Source of the DNA: Flavobacterium endoglycinae
Lineage (GTDB): Bacteria > Bacteroidota > Bacteroidia > Flavobacteriales > Flavobacteriaceae
NCBI RefSeq assembly: GCF_017352115.1
Contig: NZ_CP071448.1
Span: forward strand, 2,751,001-2,815,000
Length of the DNA stretch: 64,000 nucleotides
Reading direction: 5' to 3'
Below, piece after piece: positions 47,701 through 55,796 of this stretch. A program made the translations under genes and the position numbers. Numbering within the stretch: position 1 is the stretch's first letter; every line of letters starts with the position of its first letter. Under the pieces are notes generated by a model. It worked only from the letters and a program-made list of their open reading frames with translations. It ran no database searches and was not told the DNA's origin.

Positions 47701-48264
47701 GTAACAATTGATGGAAATAAATATTTAGATTTCTATAGCATAAACGAAGGAATGAATTTAGTTATTCAAGGTCGCGCACTCCCTTTCTCTGAAACCGATG
47801 TAATACCATTAGGTTACAAATCTACAATTTCAGGAGAATTTTCGATTTCGATAGATCATGCCGATGGAAATTTAGCCACTCATGCTATTTATTTAGAAGA
47901 TAAAGTGAAAAATGTTATACACAATTTACAGGAAAGTAATTATACATTTACGACTACAACAGGGACATTTTTGGAACGTTTTGCCATCAAATTTACTTCG
48001 GGTACTTTAGGAGTTGATCAGTTTGATCTGCCAGACAACAGCGTGATGATTTCTGTAAAAGATAGAACCGTAAAATTACGATCAGAAAGTTTTATTCAAG
48101 AAGTTTCTGTTTTTGATATCTCAGGAAAATTAATCTACAACAATAAAAAAATTGAAAATACCGAATTCCAAATCGCAAATCTGAGAACTGGCGAACAGCT
48201 TTTAATTGTAAAAGTAACTTTGGATAACGGAAAAACAACCACTAAGAAAATTGGATTTCATTAA
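44719..48264 (+). CDS. Giant secreted adhesin-like protein 5 (glycine-rich head, shared C-terminal module)
   Basis: The 1,181-residue protein has a long signal region (SLLLSFVCFSLWAQ, cleavage near residue 49). Residues about 50-265 are a glycine-rich domain with runs such as RGGGGGGGGAFARG and many GGxGG turns. Several Ig-like segments follow (TIxVNPLP, TICSGATSGTLTLSGQ), then the TCVSSTGSVVLTGLPA domain related to those in adhesins 1 and 3. The shared module starts at NIWNGTSW (about nucleotide 46,635) with RRYDLTYWSAPI, RVWLNLTNTQGAFKQ, and ends in a T9SS-type tail (VSVFDISGKLIYN, TKKIGFH). Last of the cluster; convergent with the cupin gene. Confidence 0.9.
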   Translation: MKKKLPASFIFPQNLLHCFSLSSVNSKKSFLKVKLSLLLSFVCFSLWAQPPHTLNANGTVVVPAGITTMDVQAWGGGGAGGGASNSAALTGRGGGGGGGGAFARGNISVTAGATLNVRVAPVTTGTTGNGGNGGNSTIDSYETILFAAGGIGGTANSAGGTPAGGSGGLSTSSFGSVSTVSGANGGTGNTALLSLGLFSGAGGTAGGTGGGTGGDARGSLLLGNGPGYAGNSPGGGGSGGMQLAGSAAQVGGDGAAGRVIITYTCPTYSITGISAADVCNSAGTTSLVTLTSSAAGLPTGPYVVTYNRSNPSATGLTAVMTVSAAGTGTFTAVGLNTIGTSTITVTNLTSAACSSNITTNNVASLTINAATVGGSVAGTTTICSGATSGTLTLSGQTGSIIRWESAVSPFSTWAPIANTTTTYTSGALTATTQFRAVIQNGNCSVVNSSVATITVNPLPQGSLTANGPFCVTGSGLLTFTATAGTGPYTIVYKENGGADRTVTNVTSGTPFAPFTNPVTATTIYTLVSVTGANTCSRSTGFTVDNATITVNSRLATPTYGTITQPTCVSSTGSVVLTGLPATSWTINQSGTASQTYSSSGTTYTVTNLAPGNYTFTVQDATNCPSLATSNLNIIAAVINIWNGTSWSKGSPPISTDAVRFSGNYSTTGDLNGCSLTVDSGVTVTVNSNHTFTISNAVTNNGGQLIFENNSSLVQTNNVTNTGNITYKRITPPVRRYDLTYWSAPITRTPAFTLYDLSPGTLGDKYYSYDPNLGWIISYNGTQEMLPGRGYMVRAPQANDINTGVNYAAAFVGIPNNGTINVSLGTAERWQLLGNPYPSAIYADQFIFDNAANVYGTLYFWTHNSPPSNANAGDAQYNYNSNDYAIYNITGATTVGGLVGQGAPTPGNQAAPLGYIAAGQGFFAISKTGGNAVFTNAMRVSGNNAQFYKSTESNKTAIERHRVWLNLTNTQGAFKQLLIGYVEGATNSWDQNFDGVTIDGNKYLDFYSINEGMNLVIQGRALPFSETDVIPLGYKSTISGEFSISIDHADGNLATHAIYLEDKVKNVIHNLQESNYTFTTTTGTFLERFAIKFTSGTLGVDQFDLPDNSVMISVKDRTVKLRSESFIQEVSVFDISGKLIYNNKKIENTEFQIANLRTGEQLLIVKVTLDNGKTTTKKIGFH

Positions 48265-48280
48265 TTAAAAACGTTGATAT

Positions 48281-48327
48281 AAAAACAAAAACCAGTTATA
48301 ACTCTATAACTGGTTTTTGTTTTTTTC
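48281..48327. terminator. Bidirectional terminator between adhesin 5 and the cupin gene
   Basis: AAAAACCAGTTATA/TATAACTGGTTTTT long perfect stem with an ACTC loop, flanked by A and T runs, so it works for both convergent genes. Confidence 0.93.
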
Positions 48328-48329
48328 AA

Positions 48330-49196
48330 TTATGCACTCTTTCGCAGATTTTCATGTGTGTTTTGAATTGCTTTTTCATTCTTATAATCAATCCATTTCT
48401 GGCCTTTGAACTTTCGCATCATAATATCAAAATGACGCATTATAAGAATGTTGTACGCTGCTTTTGATAAATTAACGATGTTTTTAGGAAATGCACGTAA
48501 ACTCATTGAAAATCCTGGAGTTAAATATTTCATATAATGCCAATAACCTTCTGGCATGTATAACATTTCACCGTGTTTCAAATTGGTTATATAACCTTCG
48601 GCGTTTTGCAAAGCAGGAAATTTTTCATAATCAGGATTATCAAAATCAATGTCTTCTCTCGAAATTAAAGCGTGCGGTACTTTATACATGTATCTTGATT
48701 GATCTGGAGGGAAAATCATACACTGTTTTTCACCGTGAAAATGAAAATGCAGAATGTTTGAATAATCAATATCAAAATGCATAAACACCCTTGCGTTTTC
48801 TCCGCCAAAGAAAATCATTGGTAATTGTTTAACCAATCTTAAACCAATATCAGGCCATACAAAATCATTTTTTAGTGCTGGAACTTCTTTCATAATATTG
48901 TAAAGAAAGATACGATAATTGGTAGGTTTCGATTGTAATAAATGAATATAATCGCTCATTTTCATTTTGGTATGAGCTTCATTAAAACCCTCTTCATGAT
49001 TTACAGGTCTGTCATCATATAAAGGAACAGTAATTTCACCGGCAATTTCATTGATGTAGGATAATTTCCATTTTTCATACGCTGGCCAGTCTTCGGTCAG
49101 TTCTTCAACAACAACGGGAATTTGTTTTTTTACATATTGGGAAATAAAATCCTTTTTAGAAATTTTTTTTACCCTTTCTATTTCTTTTAGTTTCAT
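48330..49196 (-). CDS. Cupin-like (JmjC-type) Fe(II)/2-oxoglutarate oxygenase-like protein
   Basis: The 288-residue protein opens with the cupin_8 pattern (SKKDFISQYVKKQIPVVVEEL, DWPAYEKW). The metal-binding facial triad is visible as His140 and Asp142 (FMHFDID) and His220 (GYWHYM). HFHFHGEKQCMIFPP and GEMLYMPEGYWH are typical of JmjC-like hydroxylases. It could hydroxylate a protein or small-molecule substrate in the cytoplasm; the substrate is unknown. The next gene upstream on this strand is bioB, with a terminator between them, so it probably has its own promoter. Confidence 0.88.
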   Translation of the reverse strand: MKLKEIERVKKISKKDFISQYVKKQIPVVVEELTEDWPAYEKWKLSYINEIAGEITVPLYDDRPVNHEEGFNEAHTKMKMSDYIHLLQSKPTNYRIFLYNIMKEVPALKNDFVWPDIGLRLVKQLPMIFFGGENARVFMHFDIDYSNILHFHFHGEKQCMIFPPDQSRYMYKVPHALISREDIDFDNPDYEKFPALQNAEGYITNLKHGEMLYMPEGYWHYMKYLTPGFSMSLRAFPKNIVNLSKAAYNILIMRHFDIMMRKFKGQKWIDYKNEKAIQNTHENLRKSA

Positions 49197-49205
49197 TTTG
49201 CTAAT

Positions 49206-49240
49206 AAAAAAATTGCTTATAACTGTGTCACAAGCAATTT
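49206..49240 (-). terminator. Terminator after bioB
   Basis: On the minus strand AAATTGCTT/AAGCAATTT pairs across a 13-base loop and is followed by a T run, 35 bases after the bioB stop. Confidence 0.8.
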
Positions 49241-49274
49241 ACTAATTATTAATGATATGGATTAACTCATTTGC

Positions 49275-50363
49275 TTAAATTTTTGATTTGATCGATGCGT
49301 CAACATTTCTTTCAATAGTATGTCCTGGTCTCGACCATTTTGGTTTTTCTCCCAAAGAAGTAAACTTAGAATCAGTAGCTTCAACAGTTTCAGGCTGCAT
49401 CAACTTGATAAAAGGTTTTTGCGGAATCAAACCTAACATTTCAAACATTTTCATGTCTTCATTCACATCGGGATTTGGAGTAGTCAGCAGTTTGTCTCCG
49501 GCAAATATGGAGTTTGCTCCTGCAAAAAAGCACATCGCTTGACCTTCACGGCTCATATTGGTTCTTCCAGCAGATAATCGGACTTGTGTTTCTGGCATAA
49601 CAATTCTTGTAGTAGCCACCATACGAATCATTTCCCAGATTTCTACTGGCTTTTCTTCTTCCATTGGTGTGCCTTCAACAGCAACCAAGGCATTAATAGG
49701 AACAGATTCCGGCTGTGGATTTAAAGTCGAAAGCGCTACAAGCATTCCTGCTCTATCTTCGATACTTTCTCCCATTCCTATAATTCCGCCGCTGCAAACG
49801 GTAACATTGGTTTTACGGACATTTTCAATAGTTTGCAAACGATCTTCAAAACCTCGCGTTGATATAACATCTTTATAATATTCTTCAGAAGTATCCAGAT
49901 TATGGTTGTACGCATATAATCCTGCTTCGGCTAAACGCTGTGCCTGATTTTCGGTAAGCATTCCCAAGGTACAGCACACTTCCATATCCAATTTGTTAAT
50001 GGTTCGTACCATTTCTAAAACCTGATCAAACTCTTCACCATCTTTTACATTTCGCCACGCAGCACCCATACACACTCGAGATGATCCGCTTGATTTTGCT
50101 CTTAAAGCTTGTGCTTTTACCTGACTTACAGTCATTAAATCATTTCCTTTAACTCCTGTGTTGTATCTGGCAGCTTGCGGACAATAGCCACAGTCTTCTG
50201 GACATCCGCCGGTTTTAATAGACAAAAGAGTAGAAACCTGAACGACATTTGGGTCGTGCTGTTGTCTGTGAATAGTAGCTGCTTCATAAAGCAGATCCAT
50301 TAATGGTTTATTATAAATAGCAATAATTTCTTCCTTTGTCCAATTGTGCTTAGTAATACTCAT
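49275..50363 (-). CDS. bioB: Biotin synthase
   Basis: BioB is a radical-SAM enzyme that inserts sulfur into dethiobiotin to make biotin. The 362-residue protein has the CxxxCxxC cluster motif as Cys54, Cys58 and Cys61 (GGCPEDCGYC), followed by QAARYNTGVK. The residues around CMGAAWRNVKDGEEF, CCTLGML and YNHNLDTSEEYY are standard. No other biotin genes are in the window. A perfect 12-base palindrome 52 bases upstream of the start may be a control site. Confidence 0.97.
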   Translation of the reverse strand: MSITKHNWTKEEIIAIYNKPLMDLLYEAATIHRQQHDPNVVQVSTLLSIKTGGCPEDCGYCPQAARYNTGVKGNDLMTVSQVKAQALRAKSSGSSRVCMGAAWRNVKDGEEFDQVLEMVRTINKLDMEVCCTLGMLTENQAQRLAEAGLYAYNHNLDTSEEYYKDVISTRGFEDRLQTIENVRKTNVTVCSGGIIGMGESIEDRAGMLVALSTLNPQPESVPINALVAVEGTPMEEEKPVEIWEMIRMVATTRIVMPETQVRLSAGRTNMSREGQAMCFFAGANSIFAGDKLLTTPNPDVNEDMKMFEMLGLIPQKPFIKLMQPETVEATDSKFTSLGEKPKWSRPGHTIERNVDASIKSKI

Positions 50364-50414
50364 TGTTTTAAATTTGTTTTTTGGAGTATTAAAAGTAGGT
50401 AAAATATTATAATC

Positions 50415-50426
50415 ACCTAATTAGGT
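50415..50426 (-). promoter_or_regulatory. Palindrome ACCTAATTAGGT upstream of bioB
   Basis: Perfect 12-base dyad 52 bases before the bioB ATG. On the minus strand a TTG lies 16 bases before a TAATTAGG word inside the palindrome, which resembles a weak -33/-7 pair. A repressor bound here would block it. The regulator is not identified. Confidence 0.4.
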
Positions 50427-50466
50427 AACGATAAATATCAATTTGTAATTGTTTTTCAAAAAATAA

Positions 50467-50512
50467 GCATCCTAAAATCATATAATTAAGATTTATTATG
50501 ATTTTAGGATGC
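50467..50512 (-). terminator. Terminator after the four-helix membrane protein gene
   Basis: GCATCCTAAAATCATA/TATGATTTTAGGATGC, a perfect 16-pair stem with a 14-base loop; minus-strand T-rich tail follows. Confidence 0.88.
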
Positions 50513-50539
50513 CTGAAAAGTTATTTTTATTCCGATAAA

Positions 50540-50977
50540 TTAATCGGCTGCATATTTGTTGTTCCAATATAACATCATCATTAAAGTTACAATTACTGAT
50601 GAAGCAAGTCCTTCAAAAAGAAGACAGATACAATAAGTTGGTACTGAGGGATTTCCTCCAAACATAAAAGTTTCTGATAAAGTTCGTATATACGCATCAC
50701 CACCTTTTGCATAACTGTAAATCAGTAAAGCCAGTACACTTAGTGATATTCCAACAACCGAAGTTGTCATGGCAGAAACAGCATTCGATACAAAATTAGT
50801 TTCGCCTTCATGAAGGTTCATCTGCATGGTCCTGTTTACACCATAAAATATAAAAAATACATTAAGTGTACGCAGGTAAAACAAATCAGCAAGACCCAAT
50901 AGGTTCATTAGTAAAAAATAAATGCCAATTCCAAGGAATATCAAAAACCCGTTTAGTATTTCTTTCGGTAGTTTCAT
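50540..50977 (-). CDS. Four-helix membrane protein of unknown function
   Basis: The 145-residue protein has hydrophobic helices at about 8-27, 31-47, 67-90 and 115-137, with short loops and no family I can name. The loop GVNRTMQMNLHEGETNF between helices 2 and 3 is polar and probably cytoplasmic. It is preceded by a TAAATTTG -7 box and followed by a strong terminator, so it is a single-gene unit between ribF and bioB. Function is unknown. Confidence 0.75.
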   Translation of the reverse strand: MKLPKEILNGFLIFLGIGIYFLLMNLLGLADLFYLRTLNVFFIFYGVNRTMQMNLHEGETNFVSNAVSAMTTSVVGISLSVLALLIYSYAKGGDAYIRTLSETFMFGGNPSVPTYCICLLFEGLASSVIVTLMMMLYWNNKYAAD

Positions 50978-51032
50978 AATAATTATTTTTAGAGGTTAGT
51001 ATTATAATTATTTGATAAGCAGGTAGGTATAT

Positions 51033-51040
51033 CAAATTTA
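51033..51040 (-). promoter_or_regulatory. Candidate -7 box (TAAATTTG) for the four-helix membrane protein gene
   Basis: Exact TAnnTTTG match on the minus strand, 55 bases before the ATG. Confidence 0.45.
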
Positions 51041-51093
51041 CTAAAAAAATAACTACGATGGTTTAAAAAACACCAAAAGTAAATGAAGTATTA

Positions 51094-52026
51094 TTACTGT
51101 AAGCGGCTCACAAATGTTAGAGAATCCTGCTGATCCTTATTTAATTGTGCTTTTAGAAGATCTAAAGAACCAAATTTCTGCTCCTCACGAAGATATTGCA
51201 GCAGCGAAACTTCTATTTTTTTGCCATAAATGTCGGCATCAAAATCAAAAAGATTTACTTCGATGGTTTGCCTTTGTCCGTTTACAGTTGGATTAAAACC
51301 AATGTTCATCATTCCGTAAACTTCCAAATCGTCTATGAAAGCCTTAACAACATAAACGCCATTTTTGGGAATCAGTTTGTATTCTTCATCGATTTGAATA
51401 TTGGCAGTTGGAAAACCAATAGTTCTTCCCAATTGTTTTCCTTTTACAACTTCACCAGTTAAGAAGTAATCATATCCCAAATAATCATTTGCCAGATTCA
51501 TGTTTCCTTCCTGAAGTGCTTTTCTGATTTTGGTCGAACTTACAGAAACATCTTGAATTTCCTGTGCCGTTATCTGTTCAACTTCAAAACCATATTCGGC
51601 TCCAAAAGCAATTAAATTATCAATATTGGCAGTACGGTTTCTTCCAAAACGATGATCGTGTCCAATAATTATTTTATGAATATGAAATTGATCTACTAAT
51701 ATAGAGTGAACGAATTCTTCTGCGGTAAGTCGTGAAAAACTTTCGTCAAATGGATGAATGATTAGATTTTCGATTCCGGTTGCCTCCAGTAATTTTGTTT
51801 TTTCAGAAATAGTATTTAAAAGTTTTATTTCTGATTTCTCTTGAAGAACCATTCTCGGATGAGGGAAAAAAGTAAGAACAAGACTTTCATATTTCCCATT
51901 TTCAGTGTTTTGAGTAATCCGTTCCAGAATTTTTTTATGACCAATATGTACGCCATCAAAAGTACCAAGAGTCAAAATAGTTTTCTTGGCCGAATGGAAA
52001 TCGTTTATAGAATGAAAGAGCTTCAA
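51094..52026 (-). CDS. ribF: Bifunctional riboflavin kinase/FAD synthetase
   Basis: RibF phosphorylates riboflavin to FMN and adenylates FMN to FAD. The 310-residue protein has the N-terminal adenylyltransferase motif TLGTFDGVHIGHKKIL near residue 20 and IIGHDHRFGRNR near residue 122. The flavokinase domain follows from about residue 190 (GKQLGRTIGFPTANI, then NGVYVVKAFI and MMNIGFNPTVNG). Length and domain order are standard. A TAAATTTG box lies 22 bases upstream. Confidence 0.97.
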   Translation of the reverse strand: MKLFHSINDFHSAKKTILTLGTFDGVHIGHKKILERITQNTENGKYESLVLTFFPHPRMVLQEKSEIKLLNTISEKTKLLEATGIENLIIHPFDESFSRLTAEEFVHSILVDQFHIHKIIIGHDHRFGRNRTANIDNLIAFGAEYGFEVEQITAQEIQDVSVSSTKIRKALQEGNMNLANDYLGYDYFLTGEVVKGKQLGRTIGFPTANIQIDEEYKLIPKNGVYVVKAFIDDLEVYGMMNIGFNPTVNGQRQTIEVNLFDFDADIYGKKIEVSLLQYLREEQKFGSLDLLKAQLNKDQQDSLTFVSRLQ

Positions 52027-52047
52027 AACAAATTATTTAAGATGCTG

Positions 52048-52055
52048 CAAATTTA
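52048..52055 (-). promoter_or_regulatory. Candidate -7 box (TAAATTTG) for ribF
   Basis: Exact TAnnTTTG match followed by GC on the minus strand, 22 bases before the ribF ATG. Confidence 0.5.
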
Positions 52056-52193
52056 TACTATCTATTTTAAATTTAATACTAACAGGAATTGATTTTTTAG
52101 TTTGATTTTATTTCTTCTGTCGAAAAAAAATCCAATTCGTCGACTAAAAAACGTAAAATGTCGTTTAGATGTAAGAATTTGATTTAAATCATT

Positions 52194-52201
52194 TAATTTT
52201 G
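52194..52201 (+). promoter_or_regulatory. Candidate -7 box (TAATTTTG) for the metalloprotease gene
   Basis: Exact TAnnTTTG match 27 bases before the ATG; a TTG lies only 12 bases upstream, closer than usual. Confidence 0.45.
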
Positions 52202-52228
52202 AGTAACCAATAAAAAAATCCTATAAGC

Positions 52229-54898
52229 ATGAAGAAACAATTACTTTTATTTCTGATTATACTTTCGTTTGCAAAAATTCATGCTCAAAGCGATGATTTG
52301 TGGCAGAAATCCAGTTCAGTTTCAGGAAAACAAATTCAATCTGCTGATTCACAAAGGAAACTATATTATAAATTAAATACTGATTTCTTAACAGCTAAAC
52401 TCAGCAATACTGTCAATAAATTATCTTCAGATAACATTACTGAAATTACCATTCCTAACTCTCAGGGCATTTTGGAAAAATTTCAGGTTTGGGAATCATC
52501 AAACTTTGATCCAGAACTTCAAGCAAAATATCCTGAAATCAGAGCCTATCAAGGAAAAGGATTAGATGATAAATCAGCCGTAATCCATTTTAGTTTTTCT
52601 CCAAGAGGAATTCAGACCATGGTTTTTCGTGCTGATAAAAACACAGAATTCATAGAAGCAAACCCCGAAAATAAAGGAGAATATGTTCTGTTTTCTTCTA
52701 AAGATGCTGCTTCAAAAGTAAGGTTGGAGTGTAAAACTTTGGATGTACTATCAGAAACACACCTGACTTCTAAAACAGCAAAAACGGCTTCCAATGATAA
52801 AGTATTTAAAACACTTCGCCTGGCATTGTCTTGTACAGGTGAGTACACATCATATTTTGGAGGAACAAAAGCGTTGGCATTGGCCGGAATGAATGCAACG
52901 CTGACCCGTGTTAACGGAGTGTTGAATAAAGATTTAGCAATACAATTAGTTTTAATTGCCAACAATGATGCCGTAATTTATACCAACGCTTCTACAGATC
53001 CATATTCTAATGCAGCAGCTGGTGCAGACGGAGCATGGAATCAGGAAGTGCAAAGTACACTTACTTCTGTTATTGGGAATGCCAATTATGATATCGGACA
53101 TTTATTTGGTGCTTCTGGCGGAGGCGGAAATGCGGGATGTATAGGTTGTATTTGTACCAATCCAACTACTGGAAATCCGTTAGGAAAAGGAAGTGCTTTT
53201 ACGTCACCATCGAATGGACAGCCTGAAGGCGATACTTTTGATATTGATTTTGTCATCCACGAAATCGGACACCAATTAGGAGCCAATCACACTTTTTCAT
53301 ATGATTCAGGAGAAAGAACTTCTGTAAATGTCGAGCCGGGAAGTGGTTCTACTATTATGGGATATGCTGGAGTAACAAATGATTATGATATTCAAAGTAA
53401 TTCTGATGATTATTTTGCCTATGCTAGTATTTGGCAGATTCAAAATACACTTTCCAATAAAACGTGTCCCGTAAGTACCAGCATAACCAATAATCCTCCT
53501 GTAATAAGTGCAGGAATCGATTATACAATTCCTATTTCAACTGCATTTGTTTTAAAAGGAACTGGTTCAGATGCTGAAGGTGATGCAATAACCTATACTT
53601 GGGAAGAGTATGATAATGCGATTAACACTGCAGGATCAACCAGTATCGCTTATCCAACAAAACCTGATGGGCCATTGTTTAGATCATTTCCTCCAACAAG
53701 TTCACCAATACGTTATATGCCAAGTTTAAGTTCTGTACTGGCCAATCAGCTTACTACCACTTGGGAGTCTGTTGCGTCAATTGACAGAACATTGAATTTT
53801 ACGTTAACCGGACGCGACAATGCAGCTATGGGTACGGCACAAACCAATACAGATGCAATGGTGGTGAATGTGGTATCTTCAGCAGGGCCTTTTACTGTAA
53901 CTTCACATAACGGTACCGATTTAAGCTGGCAGCAAAATACCTTACAAACCGTTAGCTGGAGTGTAAATAATACTAATACACTTCAGGGTTCATCAAATGT
54001 AAATATTAAATTATCTACAGATGGCGGTTTGACTTTTCCTATAACATTGGTTTCAAATACACCTAATGATGGTTCTGAAGCGATTACACTTCCAGCAAGT
54101 GTACCATCTTCTACAAACTGCAGAATTTTAATAGAGCCAACCGCAAATATTTATTATGCGGTTAACAGTAAACCTTTTGCAGTAGGATATACTTCATCTA
54201 CAAGCTGTAATACTTATAGCTTTGGAAGTGCTTTTAGTATTCCTTATTCAACAAGTTATACCACAAGAACGGTTAGTGTTCCATCATCAACAGGAATTAT
54301 TTCAGATGTAAATGTTTCGGTTAATGTAACCCATGCAAGATTTTCAGATGTTGAAATTCAAATCGTAAGCCCGCAGGGAACAATCGTTCGATTATTTAAT
54401 AAATCATGTGGAAGTACCAACTCTACTTTAGCGCTTCAGTTTGATGATTCTGGAAATTCTCTAGACTGTAATGCAACTACAGAACAAATCGTTATTCCTG
54501 CAGAAGCTTTAAGTGCGTTTAATGGTCAAACCGCTCAAGGTACTTGGACTTTTAGAGTTCGTGATGCCGTTTCAGGAATGTTTGGAACCATAAATTCGGC
54601 TTCGGTAAATATTTGCAATCAAACCTTTACTTTAGGAACAGAAGATTTTGAGACGATCGATTTTGCTTTATATCCAAACCCGAATAAAGGAAGTTTTACG
54701 ATTCAGTTCCAAAATGAATCTCCTCAGGTTAAAGTTTTTGTACATGATATTTTAGGAAAAACTATTTATTCAAATACATTCCAAAGTTCAGGTACTTTTA
54801 ATCAAAACATTCAATTGCCAACGATTTCAGCAGGAATTTATTTGGTAACAGTAATTGATGGTCACAAAAGAACCGTGAAAAAAATAATTGTAAACTAA
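52229..54898 (+). CDS. Secreted reprolysin-type zinc metalloprotease with P-domain and T9SS type A signal
   Basis: The 889-residue protein has a signal peptide (MKKQLLLFLIILSFAKIHAQ) and a propeptide to about residue 190. The catalytic domain has the metzincin motif HEIGHQLGANH, with zinc ligands His344, His348 and His354 and base Glu345, and a Met-turn in STIMGYAG. A fibronectin/Ig-like region follows, then a proprotein-convertase P-domain at about 655-800 (SVPSSTGIISDVNVSVNV, GTWTFRVRDAVSGMFG). It ends in a type A T9SS domain (FALYPNPNKGSFTIQF, GIYLVTVIDG). It is exported across the outer membrane and probably degrades proteins outside the cell. Confidence 0.94.
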   Translation: MKKQLLLFLIILSFAKIHAQSDDLWQKSSSVSGKQIQSADSQRKLYYKLNTDFLTAKLSNTVNKLSSDNITEITIPNSQGILEKFQVWESSNFDPELQAKYPEIRAYQGKGLDDKSAVIHFSFSPRGIQTMVFRADKNTEFIEANPENKGEYVLFSSKDAASKVRLECKTLDVLSETHLTSKTAKTASNDKVFKTLRLALSCTGEYTSYFGGTKALALAGMNATLTRVNGVLNKDLAIQLVLIANNDAVIYTNASTDPYSNAAAGADGAWNQEVQSTLTSVIGNANYDIGHLFGASGGGGNAGCIGCICTNPTTGNPLGKGSAFTSPSNGQPEGDTFDIDFVIHEIGHQLGANHTFSYDSGERTSVNVEPGSGSTIMGYAGVTNDYDIQSNSDDYFAYASIWQIQNTLSNKTCPVSTSITNNPPVISAGIDYTIPISTAFVLKGTGSDAEGDAITYTWEEYDNAINTAGSTSIAYPTKPDGPLFRSFPPTSSPIRYMPSLSSVLANQLTTTWESVASIDRTLNFTLTGRDNAAMGTAQTNTDAMVVNVVSSAGPFTVTSHNGTDLSWQQNTLQTVSWSVNNTNTLQGSSNVNIKLSTDGGLTFPITLVSNTPNDGSEAITLPASVPSSTNCRILIEPTANIYYAVNSKPFAVGYTSSTSCNTYSFGSAFSIPYSTSYTTRTVSVPSSTGIISDVNVSVNVTHARFSDVEIQIVSPQGTIVRLFNKSCGSTNSTLALQFDDSGNSLDCNATTEQIVIPAEALSAFNGQTAQGTWTFRVRDAVSGMFGTINSASVNICNQTFTLGTEDFETIDFALYPNPNKGSFTIQFQNESPQVKVFVHDILGKTIYSNTFQSSGTFNQNIQLPTISAGIYLVTVIDGHKRTVKKIIVN

Positions 54899-54920
54899 AG
54901 GTTTTAAAATTCCAATATTT

Positions 54921-54963
54921 AAATTCCAAATTCCAACTGTTTCAATTGGAATTTGGATTTTTA
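54921..54963. terminator. Terminator between the metalloprotease and comF genes
   Basis: CCAAATTCCAA/TTGGAATTTGG stem followed by Ts, 23 bases after the metalloprotease stop; it can also act for the convergent comF gene. Confidence 0.8.
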
Positions 54964-55014
54964 GTTATAATAAGTTTTAGATTTTAGTTGCCAAGAAAAA
55001 TTGGAATTTAAATT

Positions 55015-55698
55015 TTAGGAATTCGCCATCGCCATACAAACAATACTAATTTTGGCTCCGGGAATCTTTAACAATGCTCTTGAACAAGCTTCGAGTGTCG
55101 CGCCTGTTGTAAGCACATCATCGACCAATACAAAATGTTTGTTTCGGTTTTCTTCGGTAGAAACCACATCAAAAATGTTTTCAATGTTTTCAGATCTTCC
55201 CAAAAGATTTTTTTTAGATTGGGTTTTAGAATACTTTTTTCGATACAAAACAGAACTATTGAAAGGAATTTTTAAACCTTCGGCAAGAGCTTTTCCAAAA
55301 GTCGTCACTTGATTATAACCTCTTTCTTTAAACTTTTTAGGATGAAGCGGAACCGGAATTATCATATCAAAAGGAAATTCTGGTTTTAGTTCCTGCAGGT
55401 CTTCTACATACCAATTGCCCAAAACAGTTCCAATTTCTTCATGTCCTTTGTATTTTAAATTATGAATGAGTTCTTGAACGATTCCTTTTTTATTGAAATA
55501 AATAAATGCCGAAACATGCTGAATATCGATTTTTCCATAGAACTTTTTAACGGCCTGATTATCGGGATCTAGATGATATTGTGTCAGAGGGAGTTCATGA
55601 CGGCAATTGGTACATAAAACCACTTCATTTGTCATTAAAACAGAGCGGCATCCAGAGCAAACTTTAGGAAAAAAGAGATCAATAATAAAATTAAACAC
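55015..55698 (-). CDS. comF: ComF family phosphoribosyltransferase-like protein
   Basis: The 227-residue protein has an N-terminal zinc-binding set (Cys14, Cys17, Cys29, Cys32: CSGC and CTNC) and a C-terminal type I phosphoribosyltransferase domain with the PRPP motif FVLVDDVLTTGAT near residue 195. IIPVPLHPKKFKERGYNQ is the family signature. ComF proteins act in DNA uptake or in processing of incoming single strands. It is divergent from glyS with a 98-base gap holding both promoters. Confidence 0.93.
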   Translation of the reverse strand: MFNFIIDLFFPKVCSGCRSVLMTNEVVLCTNCRHELPLTQYHLDPDNQAVKKFYGKIDIQHVSAFIYFNKKGIVQELIHNLKYKGHEEIGTVLGNWYVEDLQELKPEFPFDMIIPVPLHPKKFKERGYNQVTTFGKALAEGLKIPFNSSVLYRKKYSKTQSKKNLLGRSENIENIFDVVSTEENRNKHFVLVDDVLTTGATLEACSRALLKIPGAKISIVCMAMANS

Positions 55699-55718
55699 AA
55701 ATACAAAGAATTTAGTTA

Positions 55719-55726
55719 CAAAAATA
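55719..55726 (-). promoter_or_regulatory. Candidate -7 box (TATTTTTG) for comF
   Basis: Exact TAnnTTTG match on the minus strand, 20 bases before the comF start; a TTG lies 15 bases further upstream. Confidence 0.5.
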
Positions 55727-55781
55727 GCAAAATACCCGCTTCAATCTTTTTTATTTTTCTTTTTTTTATAAGTACTTTTTA

Positions 55782-55789
55782 TATTTTTG
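55782..55789 (+). promoter_or_regulatory. Candidate -7 box (TATTTTTG) for glyS, very close to the ATG
   Basis: Exact TAnnTTTG match ending seven bases before the glyS ATG. Bacteroidota transcripts start about that far from the box, so the mRNA may begin at or next to the start codon. Confidence 0.5.
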
Positions 55790-55796
55790 CAGTACT

